Position numbers and translations under genes: made by a program
Source of the DNA: Xanthobacteraceae bacterium
GTDB lineage: Bacteria; Pseudomonadota; Alphaproteobacteria; Rhizobiales; Xanthobacteraceae
DNA: 10,696 nt
Assembly: GCA_030037185.1 (NCBI GenBank)
Contig: JASHRR010001400.1
Coordinates: 1-10,696, forward strand
Direction: 5' to 3'
In this document: positions 1 through 6,727 of the stretch, in pieces
How positions within the stretch are numbered: the first letter of the stretch is position 1
Layout of the letters: the number at the start of each line of letters is the position of its first letter
The notes under the pieces: model-generated
Database searches by the model: none
What the model was told of the DNA's origin: nothing
What the model saw: only the letters and a program-made list of their open reading frames with translations

Positions 1-629
1 GCAGTTCGATTCGCCCCGATAGCCGAGCCGGGACCGCAATGTTCCGCCAATCTGAAGAAACGACGCGAACGACGTTGTGATTGGCGGCGGGCAGAGCGAA
101 GCGGCGCGGCTTTGTGCGTGACCCGTGAAGCCGGGCGAAGGAGATACTCGATGTCGGCGTTTTCGCATCGGGTCATTCGTTTTCTTCCCGTCCACGCTCC
201 GGGTGCGAAGTCATCATGAGAGGAGGCCGGACGGCCCCCTCGGCAATGGCGTCGCCGCCCGCAAACGCTGCCTATCTGTGCGCCGAAAATCCACGTGAAT
301 TCTAGAAGGATTCGGACGTCCCAAAAGCCAAGAAACCCGACTTCTGATGGGGGCGAACCGGGGTTTGATCTATTGTGGTCGCGGTAGACGAGGATTGCTC
401 TGCTCGCGGGACGCCCCCCGGCCTGCGTTGCTAACGCACCAGGCTCCTCCCCAAGCCCTCAACGAGGCTGAGCCGGGAGCCGTGTTTCGGTGTCAAGGTG
501 AATTCGGCCGGCGCCATGCTCTGGTCTTCCTTGGAGTGAGCAGGGCCACTTGCCAGGCGCCAGTGCCAAATTTGGAATCGAAGATCACCCATGCGATAAG
601 GGATAAGCCACGTCGCGAGGGGGCAATCA
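1..629. other. Gene-poor left flank, no supported gene
   Basis: No reading frame here looks like a protein. The plus frame entering from the left edge stays open to a TGA at about 217-219, but its residues are Arg/Ala-rich and match no family I know. An ATG near 150 with GGAG before it would give only about 22 residues. The longer plus frame starting at 347 runs on into the NHL gene in a different frame and has the Arg/Pro/Ala bias of out-of-frame GC-rich DNA. A weak inverted pair, AAACCC at 333-338 and GGGTTT at 361-366, has no T run. The promoter of the gene at 630 probably lies here, but I cannot pick out a clear -35/-10 pair. Confidence 0.5.
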
Positions 630-1823
630 ATGAGGCGCAGATGTCACGTTGGCCCGCTCGCTACGTCGGCCGTTATCATGTTGGCGCAGTGGGGGCTCGC
701 CTGCGAAACGTCGGCGCAATCGCACGCTCAGGCACAACGCCGCGAACTGCCCATCTTCGAGGTCGATCCGAGTTGGCCGAAGCTGCCGCCGCAATGGAAA
801 GTCGGCGACGTCTCCCAGGTCACTACGGACTCACAGGGGAACGTCTACCTCCTGCACCGGCCGCGCACGTTGAAGGATTCCGACTTCGCTCGTGCTGCCC
901 CGCCGGTTCTGGTGTTGGACCGCGACGGCAATTTCCTGCGCGCCTGGGGCGGCGAAGGTCGTGGCTATGAGTGGCCGCAGCGCGAACATGGCATCTACGT
1001 CGATCCCAAGGGGTTCGTCTGGATCGGCGGGAACAGCTGTCCCACCTCCGACGGGCGGCAGCGGCTGAGTTTCTCAAACCTACCGGCACGCTCATGCGGC
1101 AGCAGCTGCGCGACGGACGGTCTGCCGCCCCTCAAGCCGGTCACCGACGATCAACTCCTCAAGTTCACAATCGACGGTAAGTTCGTTATGCAGATCGGCC
1201 ACAGCAATCACAGCCGAGGCAACGCCGATACGGAGAACCTTCACCGTCCGACCGATGTGCATTACTTTGCGCCGACCAACGAGGTGTTTGTCTCCGACGG
1301 CTACGGCAATCACCGCGTCGTGGTGTTCGACGCCGATACCGGCGCGTTCAAGCGAATGTGGGGCGCGTTCGGCAACCGTCCCCAGGACGACGATCATTGC
1401 GAGCTCGTGGACAAGGACGACGGATCGCCGGCAGGGCCGCCGCAATTCAACATCGTCCACTCGCTGCGCGTCGCCAATGACGGAATGGTCTATGTGGCGG
1501 ACCGCGAGAACCGTCGTGTCCAGTCGTTCACGGTGGCTGGAGCATTCGTCAAGCAGCTTCGGCAAGTGGGCGGCCCGCGCGCAGCATCCGTTGCTTTTTC
1601 GTCGGACGCAGAGCAGAAATTTCTCTATCTCGGCAATACCGACAATATCACGGTCGTCGAACGCAAGTCGCTGGAAATCCTTGGGACCATCAAGCCTCCC
1701 GGCTCGATGGGCGGCGGTCACATGATCAGCGCCGATGCCGGCGGCAATATCTACGTCGCCTCGCCTTCCCGAGGCGTGCAAAAGCTCACTTTCAAAGGCA
1801 CGAGCGGGCGGGGCGCTCCCTGA
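630..1823 (+). CDS. Exported NHL-repeat beta-propeller protein
   Basis: This 397-residue protein has an Arg-rich start and a hydrophobic segment (about residues 8-25) ending near SAQSHAQAQ, so Sec export to the periplasm is likely; the Cys at 25 is not in a good lipobox. From about residue 40 it shows repeated NHL-type blades, recognisable by the G-N-V-Y / V-Y-V-A-D / N-I-Y-V-A pattern: around 60-75 (DSQGNVYLL), 94-133 (VLVLDRDGNFLRAWG then GIYVDPKGFVWIGG), 174-248 (LLKFTIDGKFVMQIG then EVFVSDGYGNHRVVVFD), 274-310 (VANDGMVYVADRENRRVQSF) and 325-390. NHL propellers bind ligands or proteins; this group is often annotated as NHL-repeat or peptidyl-amidating-lyase-like, but I see no basis for lyase activity. 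The ATG is supported by GAGGGGG at 617-623, six bases upstream. A loop at about 136-168 carries Cys137, Cys156 and Cys160 and looks longer than expected between blades. No clear terminator follows. The family call is solid; substrate and partner are unknown. The exported cytochrome c at 4329 is a possible redox partner. Confidence 0.85.
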   Translation: MRRRCHVGPLATSAVIMLAQWGLACETSAQSHAQAQRRELPIFEVDPSWPKLPPQWKVGDVSQVTTDSQGNVYLLHRPRTLKDSDFARAAPPVLVLDRDGNFLRAWGGEGRGYEWPQREHGIYVDPKGFVWIGGNSCPTSDGRQRLSFSNLPARSCGSSCATDGLPPLKPVTDDQLLKFTIDGKFVMQIGHSNHSRGNADTENLHRPTDVHYFAPTNEVFVSDGYGNHRVVVFDADTGAFKRMWGAFGNRPQDDDHCELVDKDDGSPAGPPQFNIVHSLRVANDGMVYVADRENRRVQSFTVAGAFVKQLRQVGGPRAASVAFSSDAEQKFLYLGNTDNITVVERKSLEILGTIKPPGSMGGGHMISADAGGNIYVASPSRGVQKLTFKGTSGRGAP

Positions 1824-2292
1824 TGCGACTGCGTGCTGGCCAAGCGTCTGCGCAGAGCCGATGGCGATCCCGGTTGAACCAGTGCATTTCGTGCGAAAAT
1901 TGGCCCTTTACGTTAGTTGCGGCTGCCGCCAGTCGCTAGCAAAGCAGCTAGACGTTATGTCCGTTCCTCGCGCCTCCCCGCCGTTGGGCGTTGGCGGGCA
2001 ACGCGAAGCGGTCCCCACCGGTTATCGATCGTTACCTCCTGTAGGAGAACACGTTTGCGCAATTGGTGATCCAATCACGTTTCTTGCTGAAAACGGATTG
2101 TCAGGCGCGAACATCGACGGTGCGGCATTGCGACACCGTCATACCGAGCACTGCGACGGCGAGAACAGCGAGCACCACGATCGAGCTGCTCACATACACA
2201 AACACAAGTCCCCCTCCGGATTGAGAGACCCCCGGCACGCCAAGCAGAGGAGCAATGCTCGGTATCGTCGTCACCTATGGCGCCCGTCCCTA
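1824..2292. other. Gene-poor spacer after the NHL gene
   Basis: A plus frame is open from 1735 to 2397, but it begins inside the NHL gene in another frame and its residues (His, Arg, Pro, Ser rich) show no domain, so I do not treat it as a gene. No intrinsic terminator is visible after the NHL stop. The only candidate is the very short hydrophobic minus-strand frame at 2101-2205, listed separately. Confidence 0.45.
2101..2205 (-). CDS. Possible 34-residue single-pass membrane peptide
   Basis: On the minus strand a GTG at 2205 opens a 34-residue frame ending in TGA at 2103-2101. An A/G-rich stretch (GGAGGGGG) lies a few bases upstream and could serve as ribosome binding site. The peptide is hydrophobic over about residues 1-24 (VFVYVSSSIVVLAVLAV then AVLGMTV) and ends in a short polar tail with one Cys (SQCRTVDVRA), which fits a single membrane span. 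Two later in-frame GTG codons (2199, 2193) could also be starts. I recognise no family. Frames this short arise by chance, so this is a candidate only. Confidence 0.22.
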   Translation of the reverse strand: MFVYVSSSIVVLAVLAVAVLGMTVSQCRTVDVRA

Positions 2293-2583
2293 TCAGTTCA
2301 CGTCGCGCATCTCATTCGGGCAGGCGCTGGTTGGCAAGTTGCAGGCCCTGTCTACAATTCCCTTGCCCGGCGCAGAGCCCTGTCGGCGAAAAACTGAAAC
2401 TTTTGGCAGAGCCGAGTGAGCAACGAGTCGCCGGCGATGCTGCGGCACGGAATGCGCTCCCAAGCGTGCGTGTTGTTTCCCGGTTTCGGGAGACGTGGAC
2501 GAATTAGCCATCGCATCGGTCGTCAAGACAACTGGCGCGACGATTGCGGCCGCTGCCGCTGCGAACAGTAAATTCCGCAACAT
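2293..2583 (-). CDS. Small basic secreted protein, unrecognised (possibly frameshifted)
   Basis: This 96-residue minus-strand frame begins with a textbook signal peptide: MLRN, then a hydrophobic Ala/Val core (LLFAAAAAAIVAPVVL), then a likely signal peptidase I site after TTDAMA at residue 26. A GAGG ribosome binding site lies nine bases upstream of the ATG. The remaining 70 residues are rich in Arg, His, Ser and Pro and match no domain I know; they look less protein-like than the leader, so the gene may have been frameshifted or fused to random sequence after the signal peptide. Small exported proteins with this leader style are common in Bradyrhizobium-like genomes (general recollection). 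No neighbour suggests a role. I am fairly confident about the export signal and unsure about the mature part. Confidence 0.42.
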   Translation of the reverse strand: MLRNLLFAAAAAAIVAPVVLTTDAMANSSTSPETGKQHARLGAHSVPQHRRRLVAHSALPKVSVFRRQGSAPGKGIVDRACNLPTSACPNEMRDVN

Positions 2584-2980
2584 GACACGTTTCCTCGTTT
2601 CGATACCCCCACGGCCCGTTGAGGAAGATAGTTGCTATATCGAAGATAAATCGGCAGTCGGCTGAGACAACTAAATTGGCGTTCAAAAGACTAAATTCAC
2701 TGTTAATCTCCAGGAAAATGACCAGGGGTTCGGCCGTCGTACTGTACTCGACAATTCCTCTTGCCATCCCTCGCCGAGATTCGGAGAGCTCGGGGTTCGG
2801 CATAAAAACTGGCACGCCAAAACCAACCTTCTTGAGTTTTAGATGGCGACGAGTGTACATGGGAGTAAGATTGCCCCACCATACCAGGTTGCTTCACGTC
2901 CAATTCAATGCGCTCGCGATAGCTGGGACAGTCCTCTGATCAAGTCCAGGGACGGCGACGACCCAGTAGGAGAGAGATGC
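2584..2980. other. AT-richer intergenic stretch
   Basis: This stretch is visibly poorer in GC than its surroundings, most clearly at about 2610-2760. Frames are open on both strands (plus 2619-2939, minus 2860-2504) but overlap each other, lack a good ribosome binding site and resemble no family. It probably holds the promoter of the minus-strand gene starting at 2583; I could not identify a confident -35/-10 pair. Foreign origin or loss of a former gene would both fit the base composition. Confidence 0.4.
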
Positions 2981-3048
2981 CCAGTGGTTCTATATGATCG
3001 GTGATCGCGGGGATATGATAGATTAGAGATCACTTGTGCGACCACTGG
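2981..3048 (+). promoter_or_regulatory. Nested inverted repeats in the leader of the 121-residue gene
   Basis: CCAGTGGT at 2981-2988 is an exact inverted copy of ACCACTGG at 3041-3048. Inside this pair, GTGATC at 3001-3006 is an exact inverted copy of GATCAC at 3028-3033. The outer right arm includes the GG of the GGAG ribosome binding site (3047-3050) of the gene starting at 3056. Two TATGAT hexamers (2993-2998 and 3014-3019) could be -10 elements, though no TTGACA-like -35 stands at the right distance. If transcription starts upstream of 2981, the outer stem would mask the ribosome binding site; otherwise the repeats may be DNA operators. Both are inferences. Confidence 0.4.
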
Positions 3049-3055
3049 AGATCTC

Positions 3056-3421
3056 ATGCCAAAGAGTGCTCTTAGCGAGGTAGCGACCGACGAGCTCGTG
3101 AGGAAGCGGCTCGCGAAGCTCATGGCTCTCGAGTGTTTCAGGAACTCGAAGCTCGAGGATCTGCATGCAGGCATATCCCCGAACTCGCAAAGTGGGGACT
3201 ACTCGGATGTCAAGGTGGTCACGCCCTATGGCGAGATCTCGTGGCAGCGTCTCGGGCGCTTTAGCGATGATGAAATGAAAGTGCTGATGATCGATGTTGT
3301 CGATCGCTGCTACGAGTTTCTTTCCGAGCTCCTCGACGAGCGGAGTGCGGCGGGGATCATCGAGCGGTTGAGGTTGCGTGATCCTCTGCCAAGGTGGAAT
3401 GATCCGCGGACGCGCTCTTGA
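3056..3421 (+). CDS. Conserved-looking orphan protein, 121 residues, function unknown
   Basis: The ATG at 3056 has GGAG at 3047-3050, five bases upstream. The protein is soluble and charged, with no signal peptide or membrane span. Residues 1-35 (SALSEVATDELVRKRLAKLM) look helical. The middle (about 43-67) has GISPNSQSGDYSDVKVVTPYGEISW, shown here as one short beta-like stretch around DVKVVTPYGEI. The rest (about 70-110) is again helical, with DDEMKVLMIDVVDRCYEF, ending in DPLPRWNDP. I recall similar short unannotated proteins in Rhizobiales and sphingomonads, so this is probably a real conserved family, but I know of no assigned function. Composition is clean and protein-like, unlike the flanking DNA. 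It stands alone, with no partner in operon, and has the nested inverted repeats just upstream. Confidence 0.75.
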   Translation: MPKSALSEVATDELVRKRLAKLMALECFRNSKLEDLHAGISPNSQSGDYSDVKVVTPYGEISWQRLGRFSDDEMKVLMIDVVDRCYEFLSELLDERSAAGIIERLRLRDPLPRWNDPRTRS

Positions 3422-3774
3422 GCGGTACTCGACGAGGGGCAATGGGATGACTGGCGCATCACAGCTTTTGACTTGAATGAGCAGCGGTGCCAGGAACCGC
3501 TATGCGGCAAGCTTAGTTGGGAATTCTGAGTTGGGCGCGACTGATTGGGTCGGTGAACTGATTCAAGCTTGTGCCGGAATCTTTCCTCGCGGGCTGATTG
3601 CTTGACCTGCTCCAGCGCGGCCGCGGGCTCGCCTGCCGCCGGCTCGGCGATCACGTGTTGATCGTTCGGACCCCCGTGGGGAGCAAGCCGCGGGGCCCCT
3701 CCCGCGGCTGCGCAGCCGATCACCCCTTAGAAGCGCGTGAATGGGGATTTTGTAGAGCCCCTTGGCGGTGATGG

Positions 3775-3841
3775 ACTGCCTGTTGGATCGGCCCTGCGAC
3801 CAAGCGGGCCTTGCGCCCCTACGGCCCCTTGCGTCGCTTGG
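3775..3841 (+). repeat. Degenerate direct repeat, copy A
   Basis: This stretch shares, in the same order and orientation, ACTGCCTGTT, TGCGAC, a GCCCC/ACGG block and an exact 16-mer CCCTTGCGTCGCTTGG (3826-3841) with copy B at 5493-5553. The distance from the first block to the 16-mer is 51 bases here and 45 in copy B, so the copies have drifted by small indels. Similarity may extend further right (CTGGCC then a GGCGGCCCC block), but by eye this is uncertain. No protein reading is convincing. It could be a relic of a small mobile or dispersed intergenic repeat. Confidence 0.55.
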
Positions 3842-4040
3842 CGTTCGTACAGTTGCAAGGCTGGCCCGCGATTGGGCCGATGGCCCTCCCTGTCCAGCGC
3901 AATCGATTTTGGCGGCCCCATCTGCCCGATGGGACCGCAGGGGGTTAAGGGGACGGGCGGTCACGTAACGGTTCTGTCGGATCAATAGGAATGTTGGCGA
4001 CTTGGGGGGACGGTGTGGCGTTCACGGTGGCGTTATAGGA

Positions 4041-4052
4041 CGCCCCCTGGCG
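4041..4052 (+). repeat. CGCCCCCTGGCG repeat, first copy
   Basis: This 12-mer recurs exactly at 4207-4218, and its first nine bases are present inverted at 4241-4249. Here it stands alone with no nearby inverted partner. The surrounding DNA is non-coding. Confidence 0.5.
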
Positions 4053-4206
4053 AGAGCTAAGGCAAAACAGCGCCCGCCCCCACCCAATCCCACCAAGCCC
4101 TTGGAATTGCTGGACCGCAACGAATCGCTTATCCGTCAATGGGTTGGTAGGGCTCCAAGGGACAATTGGCAACCGGATTTTCGGGATTTGTCGACATCCA
4201 AAAGCC

Positions 4207-4249
4207 CGCCCCCTGGCGTCGCCGATACCTTAGCGAGCCTCAGGGGGCG
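4207..4249. repeat. Perfect 9-bp hairpin upstream of the cytochrome gene
   Basis: CGCCCCCTG at 4207-4215 pairs exactly with CAGGGGGCG at 4241-4249. Within the 25-base loop, TCGC (4219-4222) can pair with GCGA (4233-4236), giving a longer structure. No T run follows, so it is not a standard intrinsic terminator. It lies about 80 bases before the cytochrome start and could be a regulator site, an RNA structure in a long leader, or a decayed element end. Confidence 0.45.
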
Positions 4250-4328
4250 TTGGCGGACCCGTTGTGCTGATGTTACAAGGGCGGCGTAGGTTTGCGTATC
4301 GAAGCGCCTGCTTTTCAGGGAGGATTCC

Positions 4329-5348
4329 ATGAAAAAGATGTTGATCGCGTCTCTCGTGCTGCCGCTCGCCCAGACTGCCGCCTCAGCCCAGACCACGGGT
4401 GATGCTGCGGCTGGAAAAGCTTACTGGGACAGGGTCGCCCCCAGAGCCACGGATTGCAAGGACTGCCACAACTTCAATGGTGAGGGCGGCTTCGGGCCGG
4501 ATCTTGCCGGTCGCGGATTAAGCGCGGCGCAAATCGAGCGCGCCGTGCGCAAACCCTGGGGAATCATGCCCGCTTTCGTGGAGAGTCAGGTCAGCAGCAA
4601 GGATGCGGCCGATCTCGCCGCCTATTTCGCCTCGTTGCCGAAGCGGGCGGAGCCAGACGGATGGAATGTCGAAGTTCCGCCAGGCGCACCTCCCGGCCAA
4701 GCCACCATGATCAATATGGGCTGCGGCCAATGTCACGGCGCTACCTTCAACGGCCCGCGCGCGAACATAGGCTTGTCCGGCATGAACTTCGATTACTTCG
4801 CCAACCTTGTCTACAACCATACAACCGCCATGCCGCAGTATCGCGCCGAGATCGGAAATAACGCCACCAACCTCGACATGGGCAATTTCAACAGAGCGCG
4901 CCTGACAATGGGGCAATTGCGGCAAATCTATTTCTGGGCGCGTGACGAAATCGGAGTCCGTGCACCGATGGTGGGTCGGATCGCCAAGGGCGAACCCGGT
5001 CCGAACGGGGTGACCTACCCGGTGACCATTACCAACAACGGCCTCCAGGGCAAAGGCGTGATCGCCGAGGGCTTGACGATCAATCTTACCATTCCGGCGG
5101 ATACCACCGTCCTAGCAGCAACCGGCACGGGCTATCAGGGGACCCACACCGACGATAAGACCAAGGCGACCGTCGCCACCTGGAAATTGCCGCGCAGCGC
5201 GCCCAAGGATCAGGAGAAGCTCAGCGTTACGCTCTCCAAGGCCACAACTGCCGCCGCCAACCTCAGAGGCGATATCCACTGGGCCAAGCCGTCGCCTAAG
5301 GACGGCCCGAGCACGGACGTCGTCAATATCGCACCCGCGCCACTCTAA
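4329..5348 (+). CDS. Exported di-haem c-type cytochrome with C-terminal beta domain
   Basis: This 339-residue protein starts at an ATG with GGGAGGA at 4318-4324. Residues 1-21 form a signal peptide (MKKMLIASLVLPLAQTAASA). Two haem c sites are present: CKDCH at 43-47 and CGQCH at 132-136. Met80 (WGIMPAF) and Met168 (TAMPQY) are plausible sixth ligands, each in a cytochrome c fold of about 80-90 residues (roughly 24-105 and 115-206). The second domain is followed by about 120 residues (220-339) that read like an Ig-like or DUF11-like beta sandwich (TYPVTITNNG, LTINLTIPADTTVL), an unusual tail for a simple electron carrier that may bind a partner. The likely role is periplasmic electron transfer, taking electrons from a dehydrogenase; no dehydrogenase gene is in the window. 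A weak hairpin follows the stop. The cytochrome call is firm; the electron donor is unknown. Confidence 0.92.
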   Translation: MKKMLIASLVLPLAQTAASAQTTGDAAAGKAYWDRVAPRATDCKDCHNFNGEGGFGPDLAGRGLSAAQIERAVRKPWGIMPAFVESQVSSKDAADLAAYFASLPKRAEPDGWNVEVPPGAPPGQATMINMGCGQCHGATFNGPRANIGLSGMNFDYFANLVYNHTTAMPQYRAEIGNNATNLDMGNFNRARLTMGQLRQIYFWARDEIGVRAPMVGRIAKGEPGPNGVTYPVTITNNGLQGKGVIAEGLTINLTIPADTTVLAATGTGYQGTHTDDKTKATVATWKLPRSAPKDQEKLSVTLSKATTAAANLRGDIHWAKPSPKDGPSTDVVNIAPAPL

Positions 5349-5359
5349 TCGAGGCGCCT

Positions 5360-5388
5360 GGCAGGTTGTGATCGCAGCCTGCCGTTCT
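5360..5388 (+). terminator. Weak intrinsic terminator candidate after the cytochrome
   Basis: Eleven bases past the stop codon, GGCAGG (5360-5365) pairs exactly with CCTGCC (5378-5383), followed by GTTCTT. The stem is GC-rich but short and the T run is interrupted, so termination may be partial. Confidence 0.4.
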
Positions 5389-5954
5389 TGCCGTAATTTT
5401 CCGAAGGTCCTCACCGCTTGCCATGCCGCTCTTGGCGCATACCGGCGGCCTCAGCCTATTCCCTGGCCGTGAAGGGGATCAGCGAGTCGCGCACTGCCTG
5501 TTTTGGGTGTGCGACTAGCCCGGTTGTGCCCCACGGTCCCTTGCGTCGCTTGGGCGCTGCAGGGCGGCTGGCCGCGCCATCGCACACATGGCGCTCCTGG
5601 CACCCTTGCGCCGCCGCCGATCGACCTCCGCGACTTGCCTCATCGGACCGATGGCGGCCCCTCGGTGCCACGCGAGCCCGTGGACAGGCTCGGGACCTAG
5701 GGGACCGTGCGGTTCAAGGTACCCTACAAAGGTCGTGAGCCTCCCGCGCGGCTTTCCCAAGCCAAAGAAGAAATTCGTTCGCGAGGGTGGCATTTGTTGC
5801 GTCGGGCAAGCCACCGCATTCGCTGATCGGGTGGTCACCCAAAATGGGCGCCATCAAAATGCGCGGCAGTGAATTGCCTGATGGGCGCCTGCTTGCAGCT
5901 CGCATGTGGCACGACGGCGACCGGTGGATGATTTCGGGGCAGTTTGAATGCGCC
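5389..5954. other. Non-coding spacer with repeat copy B
   Basis: No frame is convincing. It holds repeat copy B and a small hairpin, CGAGCC (5673-5678) with GGCTCG (5687-5692). A plus frame (5787-6026) reads smoothly at first (ELPDGRLLAARMWHDGDRW) but has no ribosome binding site, and its second half is the antisense of the SMP-30 remnant. I therefore leave it out, while noting that the part before 5955 is not explained. Confidence 0.45.
5493..5553 (+). repeat. Degenerate direct repeat, copy B
   Basis: This copy carries ACTGCCTGTT at 5493-5502, TGCGAC, a GCCCCACGG block, and the exact 16-mer CCCTTGCGTCGCTTGG at 5538-5553, matching copy A at 3775-3841 in the same orientation. The two copies bracket the cytochrome gene, 488 bases before it and 145 bases after it. 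Confidence 0.55.
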
Positions 5955-6460
5955 CGTCTCCGGATATCCGTGAATGATGCGACCGAGCTTTTTACCCTTC
6001 GGATCGAGGATGCGTATTCCGCCTGAACCACCGCAATAAACATTGCCAGGATATCCACCGTCACGCCAGCAGGCCCACCGGGCCCGCGGAGGTCAGCGAA
6101 AATGCGGTCGGTCGGTTTCGCCACAGTGCCATTGGCGCAACGTCGCAAGCTCGGATGTGGCCGCGCAGATAGTCGCCAATGTAGAGCAGGCTTTCGGCCG
6201 GCGCGAAGGCGAGCCCATTAGGAAACGCAAAAGTCATTGGCGAGCGACGTAATGGTGCCACCATCGCCGGACCCGCGATAGACATCGCAATAAGTCCCGT
6301 CCCACTGATCATGCGCGGGGATGAACCCATCAGGTCGGTGAAATAGATTGTTCCGTCGGACTTCACGATCACGTCGTTCGGACGGTCGAGGCGCTGGCCC
6401 TGGTTGATATGATTCGAATTTCGGAAACGCTGATCTAGTGGCCATTACCGTGATGCTGCC
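5955..6460 (-). pseudogene. SMP-30/gluconolactonase-family remnant, frameshifted
   Basis: Read on the minus strand, successive pieces match the SMP-30/gluconolactonase/LRE propeller family in the correct order but in different frames: HGN near 6445, then RPNDVIVKSDGTIYFTD (about 6385-6335), DVYRGSGDGGTITSLANDF in a second frame, FAFPNGLAFAPAESLLY in the first again, NGTVAKPTDRIFADLRGP in a third, and GNVYCGGSGGIRILDPKG followed by KLGRIIHGYPET, ending near 5955. At least four frameshifts are needed, so no full protein can be made. The usual C-terminal segment after the last match is not visible, so the 3' part is deleted or unrecognisable. Homology upstream of 6460 (towards 6640) is too faint to call. 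Intact relatives hydrolyse sugar lactones or similar esters, usually with a bound metal. The order of motifs makes the family call strong; the limits are approximate. Confidence 0.8.
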
Positions 6461-6716
6461 GTGCGGGTCGCCCAACCCGGTCGGTGTCATCCATCCGCGG
6501 CGCATGGGCATCAGCGGACCTGCCGCGATCGTTCGAGTGCAACCGATGGCTCGATTGGCGTGCTTGGCGTCCGACATCGCACAATCGAGCAGCAGCAGTG
6601 GGCGAGGCGTTGAGGCAGACACCACGGGTATCGGAGACGTTAGGCCACAATGCCAGTGGGACCCGACGAGACTCTTAGTGCTACCATTGCTTGGAAGTTC
6701 GAAATCATCAGAGTTG

Positions 6717-6722
6717 AGGAGG
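6717..6722 (+). promoter_or_regulatory. Ribosome binding site that sets a TTG start
   Basis: AGGAGG at 6717-6722 lies five bases before the TTG at 6728. This perfect site decides the start of the EthD-like gene and argues against the upstream ATG at 6650, which has no such site. Confidence 0.75.
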
Positions 6723-6727
6723 AAAAC

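Larger units (their letters stand above)
3422..4328. other. About 900 bases of decayed, repeat-bearing DNA
   Basis: No frame on either strand gives a recognisable protein. Minus frames such as 3985-3563 and 4172-3945 are long only because GC-rich DNA has few stops. The stretch contains repeat copy A (3775-3841), a small hairpin in GGCCC...GGGCC near 3866-3882, and a repeated CGCCCCCTGGCG (4041 and 4207) with its inverted copy at 4241-4249. I find no tRNA, no integrase and no clear terminator for the gene ending at 3421. The promoter of the cytochrome gene should lie near the right end, but I cannot place it. Confidence 0.5.

Noticed and set aside
347..970. 207-residue plus-strand open frame
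   Set aside because: It overlaps the NHL gene in another frame, has no ribosome binding site, and has shadow-like Arg/Pro/Ala composition.
1092..1781. 229-residue minus-strand open frame
   Set aside because: It is fully antisense to the NHL gene, whose propeller motifs are clear on the plus strand.
1735..2397. 220-residue plus-strand open frame
   Set aside because: It starts inside the NHL gene and continues through DNA with no domain-like segments or suitable start.
3563..3985. 140-residue minus-strand open frame across repeat copy A
   Set aside because: Arg/Gly/Ala/Ser bias, no recognisable motif, and copy B does not keep the same frame.
5787..6026. 79-residue plus-strand frame with a smooth ELPDGRLLAARMWHDGDRW segment
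   Set aside because: No ribosome binding site, and its second half is antisense of the SMP-30 remnant. The first half remains unexplained.
6650..6727. Upstream ATG start for the EthD-like gene
   Set aside because: It adds 26 residues not expected in the family and lacks a ribosome binding site; the TTG at 6728 has a perfect one.
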